From positions 855,635 through 919,634 of the forward strand of contig NZ_JAKEVY010000003.1 of NCBI RefSeq assembly GCF_021491375.1: a stretch of DNA of 64,000 bases. Direction: 5' to 3'. Made by a program: the position numbers and the translations under genes. Below the pieces are notes generated by a model. It was not told the origin of the DNA, did no database searches, and was given only the letters and a program-made list of their open reading frames with translations. Below are positions 1-10,060 of this stretch, piece by piece. Position 1 is the stretch's first letter; every line of letters starts with the position of its first letter. Source of the DNA: Flavihumibacter fluminis (lineage in GTDB: Bacteria > Bacteroidota > Bacteroidia > Chitinophagales > Chitinophagaceae).

Positions 1-2
1 AT

Positions 3-383
3 GATATCAAAATCCTTCGTACTTCAGAATTGGTTCTTGCAAAGGCTGAAGCACTTGCAGAACTCAATGATCTTGATGGCGCAAATGATGCATTAGCTTC
101 ATTACGATCAAATCGTATTGCGGACTATGAACATACGGATATAACTGACAAGGCTGCTTTGATAGATGCAATTCTGGAAGAGCGTTATAAAGAATTGGTT
201 TATGAAGGCCATCGTTATCTGGATCTTCGCAGAAGGAGTCTTCCAATTACCCGTTTGTTGGAGGATGCAGGTGGAAATCCGCAAAGTACTACATTGGCAA
301 CAAACAATACCAAGTATATCTTGCCTATTCCGCAGCAGGAAAAGTTCGCAAATCCGAATATGCAACAAAATGCAGGTTATTAA
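3..383 (+). CDS. SusD/RagB-family lipoprotein, C-terminal part only
   Basis: The reading frame is open to the left edge of the window from base 3, so this is the 3' end of a gene that starts outside. The visible 126 residues carry the usual SusD ending: an ILRTSELVLAKAEAL helix, EERYKELVYEGHRYLDLRR, and the closing YILPIPQQEK...NPNMQQNAGY. In the family the mature protein is an outer-membrane surface lipoprotein that caps a SusC TonB-dependent channel and helps capture glycans or peptides. Its SusC partner should lie just left of the window. The TAA stop at 381-383 is followed by a bidirectional terminator shared with the convergent SusD gene. Confidence 0.9.
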   Translation, partial: DIKILRTSELVLAKAEALAELNDLDGANDALASLRSNRIADYEHTDITDKAALIDAILEERYKELVYEGHRYLDLRRRSLPITRLLEDAGGNPQSTTLATNNTKYILPIPQQEKFANPNMQQNAGY

Positions 384-410
384 GTACTGTGGGTATTTGA
401 TATAAGCACT

Positions 411-443
411 AAAAAGGCGGCTCTACAAAGGCCGCCTTTTTTA
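411..443. terminator. Bidirectional rho-independent terminator
   Basis: A GC-rich hairpin (AAAAAGGCGGC, short loop, GCCGCCTTTTT) has an A-tract on one arm and a T-tract on the other. It can end the SusD gene on the left and the convergent SusD gene (stop at 457) on the right. Confidence 0.85.
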
Positions 444-456
444 TTTACTAATGGAA

Positions 457-1848
457 TTAATATCCATCATTCTGTTCTACAATACCTCCACTAGTTTGCA
501 CTTCTCTTAGTGGAATCGGATACAATGCCCGGAAGGCTTCATTAATACCCAAACTTGCAATCTTATTATACCGACGTAAATCAAACCAGCGATGACCTTC
601 ATGTGCCAGTTCAACCCGACGTTCTTTTTCAACCGCAAGAACTGCTTCTTCTGCTGATGCAGGAGTAATAGGATCCAGTCCAGCCCTTTGACGAACAATA
701 TTAATATCTTCAGCGGCCCCTACTAAATCCGGACTAGCTTTACGTGCCCTTGCTTCTGCACGGATAAGATATAATTCTGCCAATCGCATTACAATTACAT
801 TGTCATCACCCGCAACACGGAAAGCTTTCAATGTTTTGTTAGCAGGAATTCTGGGAACTGATGTATTATCAAGAACAGTTACATTGACTGCCTTTCTCAG
901 ATCGCCTTCTTCATGCGCGTTTGCTAGTCCCGGAGAAGAAGTGATTTCATTTCTTCCACCATTGGCACCGGGGAAATAAAAGAAAGCAATGGAGTTTGCA
1001 TCATCAATTGCAAAAGGCAATTCAAACACTGATTCTGGAGCAACATTTTTAACTGCCCAAAGTGAACGGTAATCCGGGGCCAGTCCGCCTAGTGTGGCAC
1101 CTGCATAAACAGAAAGTACTTCTGTTGCGGTTGCTTCTGCTGCAGCGAACTCTTCATTGTACAACTCAACTCTGGCTTTGAGCATTCTGGCAGCTCTTGC
1201 TGTTGCCCTGGCAACGTTTGTTCCGGTAAGATTAGCCACTGCGAAGTCAATATCGCTTTTGATTTGGGTAATCACTTCAGCTTCTGTTGCTCTTTCTTTT
1301 GGATCAGCATCGGAAGGGGTAAGCGTTGGAGCAGTGAATAATGGTACTCCAACTCCATTTCCTTTGTTGTATCCTGTAGCACTACCGCCAAAGTAGCGAA
1401 GCAAATCATGATACATCAATGCGCGAAGGAATCTAGCTTCTGCAATTGCGTTTTGTTTGTTGAATGCCGGATCTTCAAGGTTTTCGGCAGATGCGATAAT
1501 ATTATTAGCGCGATTGATACCATTGTATATTGTATTCCACATGTTATTCAATTCGACATTATCCGCAAGGATTTGTTTATTGAATATCTGGGCAAAACTG
1601 GGAAAGGTTCCAGTATGATTGATATTATCGGCTCCCATATCAGCAAATGCCTGGTAGCGCAATCCATAGTAGTTGCCGCTTTGCAAGGCATCATATATAC
1701 CGATCAGGCCAGCTTCAACACCTTGTCTGGTTGTGAACGCCGTAGTAGCGTCCAGTGCTCCCTGTGGCTCCTGTTCGAGAATCTTATTACATGCAGATCC
1801 TGTAAGCAGGACAAAAGCAAATATGATTGGAAATTTCATTCTTTTCAT
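457..1848 (-). CDS. SusD/RagB-family nutrient-uptake lipoprotein
   Basis: This 463-residue protein has a lipoprotein signal peptide (lipobox TGSAC, Cys20), so it should be anchored on the outer membrane. The N-terminal half has TPR-like helices (INRANNIIASAE, AEARFLRALMYHDLLRYFG). The C-terminus carries the SusD signature ERRVELAHEGHRWFDLRRY and ends YPIPLREV...IVEQNDGY. In the family it binds substrate over the SusC barrel. It lies 16 bp downstream of the SusC gene at 1865-4900 on the same strand and is almost certainly cotranscribed with it. The substrate cannot be deduced because no degradative enzymes lie beside it. Confidence 0.95.
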   Translation of the reverse strand: MKRMKFPIIFAFVLLTGSACNKILEQEPQGALDATTAFTTRQGVEAGLIGIYDALQSGNYYGLRYQAFADMGADNINHTGTFPSFAQIFNKQILADNVELNNMWNTIYNGINRANNIIASAENLEDPAFNKQNAIAEARFLRALMYHDLLRYFGGSATGYNKGNGVGVPLFTAPTLTPSDADPKERATEAEVITQIKSDIDFAVANLTGTNVARATARAARMLKARVELYNEEFAAAEATATEVLSVYAGATLGGLAPDYRSLWAVKNVAPESVFELPFAIDDANSIAFFYFPGANGGRNEITSSPGLANAHEEGDLRKAVNVTVLDNTSVPRIPANKTLKAFRVAGDDNVIVMRLAELYLIRAEARARKASPDLVGAAEDINIVRQRAGLDPITPASAEEAVLAVEKERRVELAHEGHRWFDLRRYNKIASLGINEAFRALYPIPLREVQTSGGIVEQNDGY

Positions 1849-1864
1849 TTTTTCTCAATTTGGA

Positions 1865-4800
1865 TTAAAGACCTAGGTTAACTCCGAATGTGATGGTTCT
1901 GGCCTGGGGATAGGTCAGGAAATCTGTACCGGGCGCAGTGTTGGTAATACTGAACGTACTAACCTCCGGATCGAAGCCCTGGTAGTTGGTCCAGGTTTTC
2001 AGGTTTTCACCTTGGATAAAGAACCTGATATTGTTCATCTTCAGTTTTTGAACCACTGTTTTTGGAAGGTTATAGAAAAGCTGAATGTTTTTCAAACGAA
2101 GGAATGATCCATCTTCCAACCATCTGGTAGATGTTCTTCTGTTATTGGAAGGATCTCCAAACACCGCACGAGGCAATGTTGCTGATTCTCCCTTGTCAGG
2201 TGTCCAGCGATTCAATGTGGTAGATAATTGTCCGAATACACTATTCATGCCTTCACCAAATGCACGGGTGTTATTGTAGATCTCATTGCCAGATACAAAC
2301 TGCAGAAATACATTCAGCCCGAAACCTTTGTAACTCACTTCGTTAATCATACCACCAAAGAAATCAGGAACAGCACTTCCAATGATGCGCTGATCATCAG
2401 TTGTGATCCTGTTATCGCCATTCAGGTCTTCGAATTCAATATCACCAGGACGTGTAGCTGCAGAATGAACAGGTGCTGCTGCAATTTGATCCTGATTTTG
2501 GAAAATTCCTTTCACCACAAATCCTCTAAAAGCACCAAGATCCTGGCCTTCTTCTACCCAGCTTGCAAAGCCGGATGCAAAGGGTGTTCCAGCCAGCTTC
2601 ACTACCTTATTGTCCGGGAAGGTAATATTGAAGTTGGTAGTCCAACGGAAATCACGCTTGTTGATGTTTGTAGTATTCAGTGAGATTTCCAAACCCTTAT
2701 TGCGGAGTGATCCGATGTTTTCATTAATTGTGGTGAAACCGGAAGAACCCACCAGTGGACGTGCCAATAAAAGGTCATTGGTATTTCTGATATAATAATC
2801 TGCAGTCAGGTTGATGCGATCATTGAAGAAACCGAGATCAAGTCCGACGTTGATTTGTTCAGAGTTTTCCCATCCTAAATTAGGGTTACCCAATTGTGAG
2901 GGAGCCAGACCTGCGGCCTGTGCAAAGTTCTGACCGGCACCAACAAGCGGAAGGGAAGCGAAATCTCCAATGCTGGAGTTACCAGCTTGTCCCCAGCTTG
3001 CGCGCAGTTTCAGATCACTGATGAAATTACTATTCTTCAGGAAGTTTTCCTCACTAACTCTCCACGCTACAGAAGCAGCGGAGAAAGTACCCCAACGGCG
3101 GTCGGCACCAAAACGGGAAACTCCATCTCTTCTCACACTGGCAGTAAGTAGGTATTTGCCTTTGAAACCATAAATGGCTCTGGCAAGATATCCAACAATA
3201 CCGTAGGAAGATCCATTGGAAGTAGCAGCCACTCTTTGTGAACCTGCAGTAAGTCGGATGATTGCGTCACCAGGGAAATTGGTTGCCTGCGCAAAAATGC
3301 TTTCAAATTTAGATTCCTGGAAAGAGGCTACACCGGTAAAGGTCAGATCGTGGTTATCACCGATTCTTGGTTTGTAAGTAAGAATGTTTTCATTGGTCAG
3401 GTTAATATCCTGCGTATAACCTTCTCTGCCATCCCCCCGAACACCTGCACCCTGGATATGGGTTGAAGGAATGTACTGTTGTTCACGAAAGTTCAGGTAG
3501 TCTACCCCTGCAACAGAGCGGAAGCTGAGTGAAGGTAAAATCTGCCATTCTCCATAACCATTCGCCAGTATACGATTGTTCGCAACATTATATGTAGGTT
3601 CCAGTGCGTTGGCGATGGCATTTTCGATAGAAGCATTCGGATCCCGTCCATAGGTTCCATTCTCATTAAATGCCGGGAAATAGGATCCGAGAAGAAGTGA
3701 AGTACTAACAACACCGTAGATATTGTTATCGTTTTGAATTCGGGTACTGTTAGAGCGACTTAAACCAATGCTGGTACCAATTTTGATTTTTTTGGAGAGG
3801 TTATTGTCAACATTGATCCGAAGGTTATAGCGTTCAAATTCAGATCCGATAACAATACCTTCCTGGCCGAAATAAGAACCTGCTATAAAGAATTTGGTAT
3901 TCTCATTTCCGCCCTGCAGGTTTACGTCCATTGATTTTACGTTGGCACTTCTGAAAATTTCATCCTGCCAATTAGTAGTTGGGTAGGAAGAAGGATCATT
4001 ATCATAGCCCACCAAACCGAGCTGACTGGGAACAACGGAAGCGCCAAAACGGTTACGCACCATTTCCTGCATTTGCTCGATGAATTGAGGACCTGTTAAG
4101 GTTGGTAGTTTTCTGTAAACCTCAGATTTACCCAGGTAAGAATTGATGTTTACACGGGTTTTGCGGTTTGCTCCTCTTTTAGTGGTAACCAGAACAACAC
4201 CATTCGCAGCCCTGGAACCATAAATGGCGGTTGCAGCTGCGTCTTTCAATACTTCAAAGGATTCAATTTCGCTGGGGTTGATATCCGCCAGGGCATTCAT
4301 GGTTTGGCCACCCACGCCAATCTGTGAATAGTTGCCTATGTTGATGGGAATTCCGTCGATAACATAAAGAGGTTGAGAACTGGCGTTGATGGAGCCGGTA
4401 CCCCTGATGTTGATGTTGATAGATCCCCCAGGTGTTCCAGAGCTCTGGGTAACATTTACCCCTGCAGCCCTACCTCTCAGCGCCTGATCCGGACCCTGAA
4501 TGGGGATGTTCTGCAGATCAGTTCCTTTAACCTGTGAAACGGAAGTGGTCAACTCACGTTTTTTCTGGGTACCATAGCCAACAATTACAACTTCAGACAA
4601 ATTTTTGTCAGAGGTAGAAAGTTGGATACTGAACTCATTCTGAGACCCCAGAGTTTGGGTGAAGTCGCCAAATCCAATGGCAGAAATAACAATGCTTTTC
4701 GTGTTGGCGGGAACAGTCAAACTAAATTTACCTCCTTCTCCGCTTGTTGTACCAATATTGGTACCCTTGACAACAATGGAAGCATTTGGCAATGGCTGAC

Positions 4801-4900
4801 CCAGGTTGTCGGTTACCACGCCTGTGATGGTCCGGCTTTGGGCAAAGGCGGAGCCAATCACTACCAGTACGCATAGCAGCGTGCTTAGCAATTTTCTCAT
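1865..4900 (-). CDS. SusC/RagA-family TonB-dependent outer-membrane transporter
   Basis: This 1011-residue protein is typical SusC size. Residues 1-20 are a signal peptide ending AFAQ. A carboxypeptidase-regulatory-like beta-sandwich follows (about 23-95, RTITGVVTDNLGQPLPNASI). The TonB plug contains VVIVGYGTQKKRELTTSV and the SusC hallmark DAAATAIYGSRAANGVVLVT. The rest is a large beta-barrel ending TFGVNLGL, so the terminal residue is Leu where Phe is commoner. With SusD it forms a lidded channel driven by TonB/ExbBD. No ECF sigma/FecR pair is adjacent. It is the first gene of a two-gene operon. Confidence 0.96.
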   Translation of the reverse strand: MRKLLSTLLCVLVVIGSAFAQSRTITGVVTDNLGQPLPNASIVVKGTNIGTTSGEGGKFSLTVPANTKSIVISAIGFGDFTQTLGSQNEFSIQLSTSDKNLSEVVIVGYGTQKKRELTTSVSQVKGTDLQNIPIQGPDQALRGRAAGVNVTQSSGTPGGSININIRGTGSINASSQPLYVIDGIPINIGNYSQIGVGGQTMNALADINPSEIESFEVLKDAAATAIYGSRAANGVVLVTTKRGANRKTRVNINSYLGKSEVYRKLPTLTGPQFIEQMQEMVRNRFGASVVPSQLGLVGYDNDPSSYPTTNWQDEIFRSANVKSMDVNLQGGNENTKFFIAGSYFGQEGIVIGSEFERYNLRINVDNNLSKKIKIGTSIGLSRSNSTRIQNDNNIYGVVSTSLLLGSYFPAFNENGTYGRDPNASIENAIANALEPTYNVANNRILANGYGEWQILPSLSFRSVAGVDYLNFREQQYIPSTHIQGAGVRGDGREGYTQDINLTNENILTYKPRIGDNHDLTFTGVASFQESKFESIFAQATNFPGDAIIRLTAGSQRVAATSNGSSYGIVGYLARAIYGFKGKYLLTASVRRDGVSRFGADRRWGTFSAASVAWRVSEENFLKNSNFISDLKLRASWGQAGNSSIGDFASLPLVGAGQNFAQAAGLAPSQLGNPNLGWENSEQINVGLDLGFFNDRINLTADYYIRNTNDLLLARPLVGSSGFTTINENIGSLRNKGLEISLNTTNINKRDFRWTTNFNITFPDNKVVKLAGTPFASGFASWVEEGQDLGAFRGFVVKGIFQNQDQIAAAPVHSAATRPGDIEFEDLNGDNRITTDDQRIIGSAVPDFFGGMINEVSYKGFGLNVFLQFVSGNEIYNNTRAFGEGMNSVFGQLSTTLNRWTPDKGESATLPRAVFGDPSNNRRTSTRWLEDGSFLRLKNIQLFYNLPKTVVQKLKMNNIRFFIQGENLKTWTNYQGFDPEVSTFSITNTAPGTDFLTYPQARTITFGVNLGL

Positions 4901-5153
4901 CAGTGTATGTGTTTGGTTAAAAAATAAACGGCTACCAGTTCAGAAATTGGATTTTACGGTAAGGAACAGGCCTTATTTTTTCAAGGATGAGGTACTTGTC
5001 AAGAACTTAACAAGATAAGTAGGTAAAAGTTGATAAAAATAGGGTAAAAATAAAATTAGTACATGTTTAATTAAAAATAATACCATTGTTTATTTGGCTA
5101 AACAAACCAAAGAATGACACTAATATGGCTGTTCGAATTAATTAATGGTCAAT
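4901..5153. promoter_or_regulatory. AT-rich upstream region of the first SusC-SusD operon
   Basis: About 250 bp without a gene separates the susC start from the preceding operon's terminator. It is AT-rich and must contain the operon promoter, but I could not place a convincing Bacteroidota -7/-33 pair. It holds a near-perfect palindrome at 4995-5014 (CTTGTCAAG-AA-CTTAACAAG, one mismatch) about 95-115 bp upstream of the start codon, which could be an operator. Confidence 0.4.
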
Positions 5154-5190
5154 AAAAAAGAGGCTGCTCCATTGAGACAGCCTCTTTTAC
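5154..5190 (-). terminator. Rho-independent terminator of the second SusD-SusC operon
   Basis: The hairpin AAAAGAGGCTG...CAGCCTCTTTT lies 17-50 bp downstream of the stop of the SusD gene ending at 5207. Read on the minus strand it is followed by a T-rich tract. Confidence 0.8.
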
Positions 5191-5206
5191 ATGTTATTGA
5201 ATTGCG

Positions 5207-6661
5207 TTAATTGTCTTCACACAGGCTATTCAATAAAAGTTCTGTTGAAGAAATTGGCCAGATATATTCCTGTTGGGTTGGCTGAACTGCACTAACCCCG
5301 GGTTTTGCTGGTAGTGCCAGTCCTAATCTGGTCAGATCCTGCCCAGCCAGCCCTTCACCGAGGAATTCAATTCTTCTTTCCGTCAGGATGGCATTTGCCA
5401 GATCTTCAGATGAAGCAAAATCACCCGCAACAAAGGTGGTAGTCGCGTCAGAGCGCTGGCGAACCGCATTCAGCAAGGCAATAGCGCGGGCATCTACAGT
5501 ATTTGTGCTCCTGGTAATGGCTTCAGCCAAACTCAATAATACCTCCGGATAACGGATAACCGGTGCCCAATCGGTAAAAGGAGCCGCTTTAGGGTATTTA
5601 TTCAGGTATTGCTTACCACCGGATGTTACAATCAGACCTCTGCGCGCATCGGTTTCCTTCCAGCCGGTATTGGAAATAATTCCGGTTGATAACAGAGAGT
5701 ATTCTCCATTTCCTCCATTCATGGCTGCAGAACCATAATAGTAACCTAACTGGTTCTGTGTGCCTGGAGCTTCTACATCACTGAAAGGCATAGATAGAAT
5801 GGATTCAGTAGTGGTATAGTTTGTATACAGCGTTGCAACATTCGCCTGTAATGCATGTGCCACACCGCTAGGAGCTGTAAAGGGAGCAGCTGCACTTACA
5901 ATCTTATTTGCTTCTGTGATTACATCTGAATAACGTTGCATTGCAAGATAAACGCGGGTCTTGAACGCGATTGCAGTATTCTTGTGCGCCCTGGTGGTAT
6001 TCAAAGCAGCAGTGGTATAATTGGTCGGAAGATTTTGTTCTGCGTAATCCAGATCTGCCAATATTTGAGTATAAACTTCCGCTACTGTACTTCTAGCCAG
6101 ATCATAATTTCCGGAACCAGTATTGGGCGTCAAACGCAATGGTACTCCTGGCTTACTTCCATTTCCATCCCAAAACGGGCGGGCATACAACTGCAATAAT
6201 GCATAGTACGACATCGCGCGAACAAATCGGGCTTCAGCCCTAAAGTTATTCGCTTTAGCATCTCCCACCACGCTGGCTCCTTTTGAATCCATACCTGCCA
6301 GAAAGACGTTAGCCAAGTTAATCGCGTAATAGGCTCTAGCCCAAACGGCCAGAACAGAGTTTCCGGAACTATTGCTGGGAGTATAATTCCAAACATCAAA
6401 CCCTGTTACAACGTTTGTTCTGTCGTTTTGAAAATCTCCACCACGTATATCATTAAAAATCTGGTAGCGACCTCCATACATTCCTGCGTTCTTGATAGTT
6501 GCATAAATGGCGTTTACCTGGCCGACAATCCGAACCTCACTATCAAATGCAGATAAATCAGATACCACGTTGGTTGGAACGGGTTCAAGATCTTCTTTTT
6601 TACATCCGGCCAAATGAATTACACCAATTGCAATGGCCGCGTATAATAATTTCTTTTTCAT
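5207..6661 (-). CDS. SusD/RagB-family lipoprotein
   Basis: This 484-residue protein has a lipoprotein signal (LAGC, Cys20). SusD features are RAYYAINLANVFLAG, FRAEARFVRAMSYYALLQLYARPF, and the C-terminal ILTERRIEFLGEGLAGQDLTRLG followed by EYIWPISSTELLLNS. The extreme C-terminus, NSLCEDN, departs from the usual N...QN.GY ending. It is the second gene of an operon with the SusC gene at 6681-9818, 19 bp apart. The role is substrate capture with that transporter; the substrate is unknown. Confidence 0.94.
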   Translation of the reverse strand: MKKKLLYAAIAIGVIHLAGCKKEDLEPVPTNVVSDLSAFDSEVRIVGQVNAIYATIKNAGMYGGRYQIFNDIRGGDFQNDRTNVVTGFDVWNYTPSNSSGNSVLAVWARAYYAINLANVFLAGMDSKGASVVGDAKANNFRAEARFVRAMSYYALLQLYARPFWDGNGSKPGVPLRLTPNTGSGNYDLARSTVAEVYTQILADLDYAEQNLPTNYTTAALNTTRAHKNTAIAFKTRVYLAMQRYSDVITEANKIVSAAAPFTAPSGVAHALQANVATLYTNYTTTESILSMPFSDVEAPGTQNQLGYYYGSAAMNGGNGEYSLLSTGIISNTGWKETDARRGLIVTSGGKQYLNKYPKAAPFTDWAPVIRYPEVLLSLAEAITRSTNTVDARAIALLNAVRQRSDATTTFVAGDFASSEDLANAILTERRIEFLGEGLAGQDLTRLGLALPAKPGVSAVQPTQQEYIWPISSTELLLNSLCEDN

Positions 6662-6680
6662 TTTCTTGTTTGATTTTGGG

Positions 6681-9600
6681 TTAGAAGCCTACATTCATAC
6701 CTACGGTCACACCTCTCTGATTACCTACCGTGTTTCTGTCAATACCCTGGTTAATATTACCGGTACCGTTGGATGAAACTTCAGGATCCGGACCAGGATA
6801 TTGAGTACCAATCCAAAGGTTATTTCCTGCTACATAGAAGCGCAGGTTGTTTATTTTAACCCGACTGGTAACTGCCATTGGGAGATTGTAAGCAAGTGTA
6901 AGGGTTCTCAACTTGATGAAATCACCTTTGAATACATTGATATCAAGAGGGAAAGAAGATCCGTTTGATACGTTGTCTCCAAAATAGGACTTCGGCATAT
7001 CGGTTACATCACCAGATTTTGTCCAGGCTCTCAGTACATCCGTTGAATTGTTCCAGAAACGCTGATCACGTAGACCTGCATAAGTACCCCAGTAAACGTA
7101 ATTTCCTCCTTGGAAAGTGAAGAGGGTATTCAATTCAAAGTTTTTATACCGGAAGGTATTGTCAAAACCTCCAAAAAACTTGGGGAGTGTGTTTTTGTAA
7201 ACGACCGCATCAGCAGAACTAATATTTGGAGCAGCTGTTCCATCCTCATACTCAAACCGGAAACCAGTTGTACCGGCTGGAATCACATGCTGGAACAATA
7301 CTCGATCACCATCTTTATTTATAAAGATACGACGACCTGTAGCTGGGTCAACACCAGCAGTACGTGTAACAAATAACATACCCAGTGATTCTCCAACTAC
7401 TGTGATACTGGGCGACTCAAGTCCGCCGGTTGCAGCAATAATATTGGTTAGACCTGGAGCAAGAGAGGTAACCTCGTTTTTGTTGAAGGTTATATTGAAA
7501 TTAGCTGTCCAGGTGAAATCCTTTTTCTGAACCGGAACAAAATTCAAAGCAATTTCAACTCCTTTGTTGTACATAGTTCCAACGTTTGTTGGAATATTAC
7601 TGGGCAAACCTGCTGAAGGTGGTGTTGGAACGTTCAAAATCAACCCGTCTACATCATTTTTGTAGTACGTTACTTCACCTGTAATCCGGTCATTAAGCAA
7701 TCCAAAATTAATTCCGATATCTGTTTTGGTACTGGATTCCCAACCCAGGTTGGGGTTCCCAGCCTGATTAAATACAAGGGTACCATTTCCACCATAAAGA
7801 CCTGATCCAAAGGTGGAAAGAGAAGCATATTGACCAAGTCCGTCAATATTACCAACCTTACCATAACTACCCCTGATTCTCAGACTGCTGAAAATTTTAT
7901 TCAATCCCGCATCTTCGAAGAATTTCTCATTGTTTACGTCCCATCCCGCAGATACTCCCCAGAAGTTACCCCATTTGTTATTTTGTCCCAACTGAGAAGC
8001 ACCATCTCTACGCAGATTCGCAGCCAGGTAGTATTTGTTGGCGAAGTTGTAGGTTAGTCTTCCGAAATAGGATAACAGATAGTTTTCACCAATACCCAAT
8101 CCGGAAGCATTCGGAGTTCTCCAGCCACCCTGTATGTTAATGAAATCAGGATCGTTAGCACCAATCCGGTTCAAACCATAACTTTTATTATTACTTTTTT
8201 GTTGCTCAGTTCCGACTAGCGCACTGAAATTATGATTGTCTCCAATTGACTGATCGTATTGTAGGGTGTTTGACCATACCCAACGTTTATTCTGATTGTA
8301 AATAGAAGTAGCGCTACCTCCATTTGAAAATCCCTCACCTGAAATCGGAGACCAGTAAATTTCATTGTCTACATACAGATAATCAATATTATACTGTGAG
8401 CGGAACGTAACTCCTTTAACTGGTTTGATTTGTACGTATGCATTTCCCAAAATACGGTTTGCTTCAGAGTTACCTCTGTTTTGATCCAGTTGGATAACCG
8501 GGTTATTAAAACCTACCTGGCCTACTTTATTGTTCATAACTCCAATAAGCGCACCGGAATAATTGTAACTACCGTCATTATTATAGGGCGAAACATTGGG
8601 TGCAGTAATCAATGGTACACGACCAAGACCCGCTGTTGCGAATGCATCGCCCAATGAGCCTGAACTGGTTGCAGCAAAGTTTTTCTCATTGGAAAATTGG
8701 ATTTTTGTACCAACAGAAATCGCTTTGTTGACTTTGTGATCTACATTCATCAAAGCTGATATCCTCTTAAAATCGTTCCGCTGTATAATACCTTCCTGTT
8801 CTGTATATCCGATTGAAGTATAATATTTGGTTGATTCATTTCCGCCAGACATACTCAGTGAGTTATTGTGAGAAAAACCTGTCCGATATACATAATCATA
8901 CCAGTTGGTATTGATTGGCTGACCATCCGGTCCCTCTGTTAATGCAAACTGATTTGTAGCTGAAAACAAACCCGCATTTGTCAATGACTGGTTCTTGTAT
9001 TCAGTGTACTGAAATGCATCCAGCAATTCTGGTAAACGCTGTACTTTACTCCAGCCCACCCAGCTATCCAGGTTTACTTTAGGGCGACCTGATTTTCCTT
9101 TTTTGGTTGTTACAAAAATGACACCGTTGGCAGCGCGTGATCCATAAATAGCTGATGCTGCTGCATCTTTAGCGATATCAATGCTTTCAATATCATTCGG
9201 GTTTAAGGAAGCCAATGCATTTCCGGCTGCGGCTGTTGAACTGGCATCCCCTGAATAAACAGGAATACCATCAATAACAATCAATGGTTGAGAGGAAAGG
9301 GAGATGGAGTTTGTACCACGAACCCGGAAAACCGGTGGAGCGTTCAAAACACCACTTGGGATTACAACCTGTAAACCTGGAGCTCTTCCGCCTAAAGCCT
9401 GGTCAAAGCTTTGAACAGGCCGGTTTGCAACAGCATCCCCTTTTACATTGGCAATGTTTCCGGTTACTTCTTTTCTTTTGATTGCGGTTCCGTAACCCAC
9501 AACAACCACTTCCTGTAAATCTCTATCTTCTGCAGAGAGTGAAATGTTGAATAAACCGCGGTTACCAATAGTGATTTCCTGAGATTGGCTCCCAATGGCC

Positions 9601-9818
9601 GAAAACACCAATACCTTTGCATTGGGAGGGAGAGTTAATGAAAAACTACCATCTTCTCCGGTTGTAGTACCTACCGAAGTTCCTTTAACCAAAACAGATG
9701 CATTGGCTACTGCATTGCCACTAGCATCTGTCACTTTTCCGGTCACCGTGCGTGACTGGGCCAATAGTTGACTATTGAGCATAATGATGCCCAACAACAA
9801 CAAGACGATTTTTCTCAT
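6681..9818 (-). CDS. SusC/RagA-family TonB-dependent outer-membrane transporter
   Basis: This 1045-residue protein has a signal peptide (about 1-20, ending LLAQ), a regulatory beta-sandwich (RTVTGKVTDASGNAVANASV), a plug with VVVVGYGTAIKRKEVTGNIA, and the SusC motif DAAASAIYGSRAANGVIFVT. The barrel ends VTVGMNVGF with the terminal Phe recognised by the Bam machinery. The gene heads a SusC-SusD operon parallel to the one at 457-4900. The two SusC proteins share domain order but are clearly diverged, so they are not a recent duplication and probably take different substrates. Confidence 0.96.
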   Translation of the reverse strand: MRKIVLLLLGIIMLNSQLLAQSRTVTGKVTDASGNAVANASVLVKGTSVGTTTGEDGSFSLTLPPNAKVLVFSAIGSQSQEITIGNRGLFNISLSAEDRDLQEVVVVGYGTAIKRKEVTGNIANVKGDAVANRPVQSFDQALGGRAPGLQVVIPSGVLNAPPVFRVRGTNSISLSSQPLIVIDGIPVYSGDASSTAAAGNALASLNPNDIESIDIAKDAAASAIYGSRAANGVIFVTTKKGKSGRPKVNLDSWVGWSKVQRLPELLDAFQYTEYKNQSLTNAGLFSATNQFALTEGPDGQPINTNWYDYVYRTGFSHNNSLSMSGGNESTKYYTSIGYTEQEGIIQRNDFKRISALMNVDHKVNKAISVGTKIQFSNEKNFAATSSGSLGDAFATAGLGRVPLITAPNVSPYNNDGSYNYSGALIGVMNNKVGQVGFNNPVIQLDQNRGNSEANRILGNAYVQIKPVKGVTFRSQYNIDYLYVDNEIYWSPISGEGFSNGGSATSIYNQNKRWVWSNTLQYDQSIGDNHNFSALVGTEQQKSNNKSYGLNRIGANDPDFINIQGGWRTPNASGLGIGENYLLSYFGRLTYNFANKYYLAANLRRDGASQLGQNNKWGNFWGVSAGWDVNNEKFFEDAGLNKIFSSLRIRGSYGKVGNIDGLGQYASLSTFGSGLYGGNGTLVFNQAGNPNLGWESSTKTDIGINFGLLNDRITGEVTYYKNDVDGLILNVPTPPSAGLPSNIPTNVGTMYNKGVEIALNFVPVQKKDFTWTANFNITFNKNEVTSLAPGLTNIIAATGGLESPSITVVGESLGMLFVTRTAGVDPATGRRIFINKDGDRVLFQHVIPAGTTGFRFEYEDGTAAPNISSADAVVYKNTLPKFFGGFDNTFRYKNFELNTLFTFQGGNYVYWGTYAGLRDQRFWNNSTDVLRAWTKSGDVTDMPKSYFGDNVSNGSSFPLDINVFKGDFIKLRTLTLAYNLPMAVTSRVKINNLRFYVAGNNLWIGTQYPGPDPEVSSNGTGNINQGIDRNTVGNQRGVTVGMNVGF

Positions 9819-10003
9819 GTGCGTTTAGTTTTGACTAGAAATTAAAAGAGTGTTAAAAATAAAGACAATTGATGAACGGTAAATGATGCATGCTAAACGG
9901 TTCGAAATAGAAAATTTTGGTAAATGCTATAGTTATTACAGTATAAAAAATATTATATATATATGTAATTGTAAAGCAGAATATTTGTTTCGAAAAACAA
10001 AAA

Positions 10004-10030
10004 AGAGACTCAAATTAAAGAGTCTCTGTA
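10004..10030 (-). terminator. Hairpin terminator downstream of the MMPL gene
   Basis: The stem AGAGACT...AGTCTCT with an A-rich flank on its left gives a T-tract when read on the minus strand. It sits about 30 bp after the stop of the exporter gene at 10061. Confidence 0.7.
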
Positions 10031-10060
10031 TATTAAATTTCTAACCTAATTCTAATTTGT

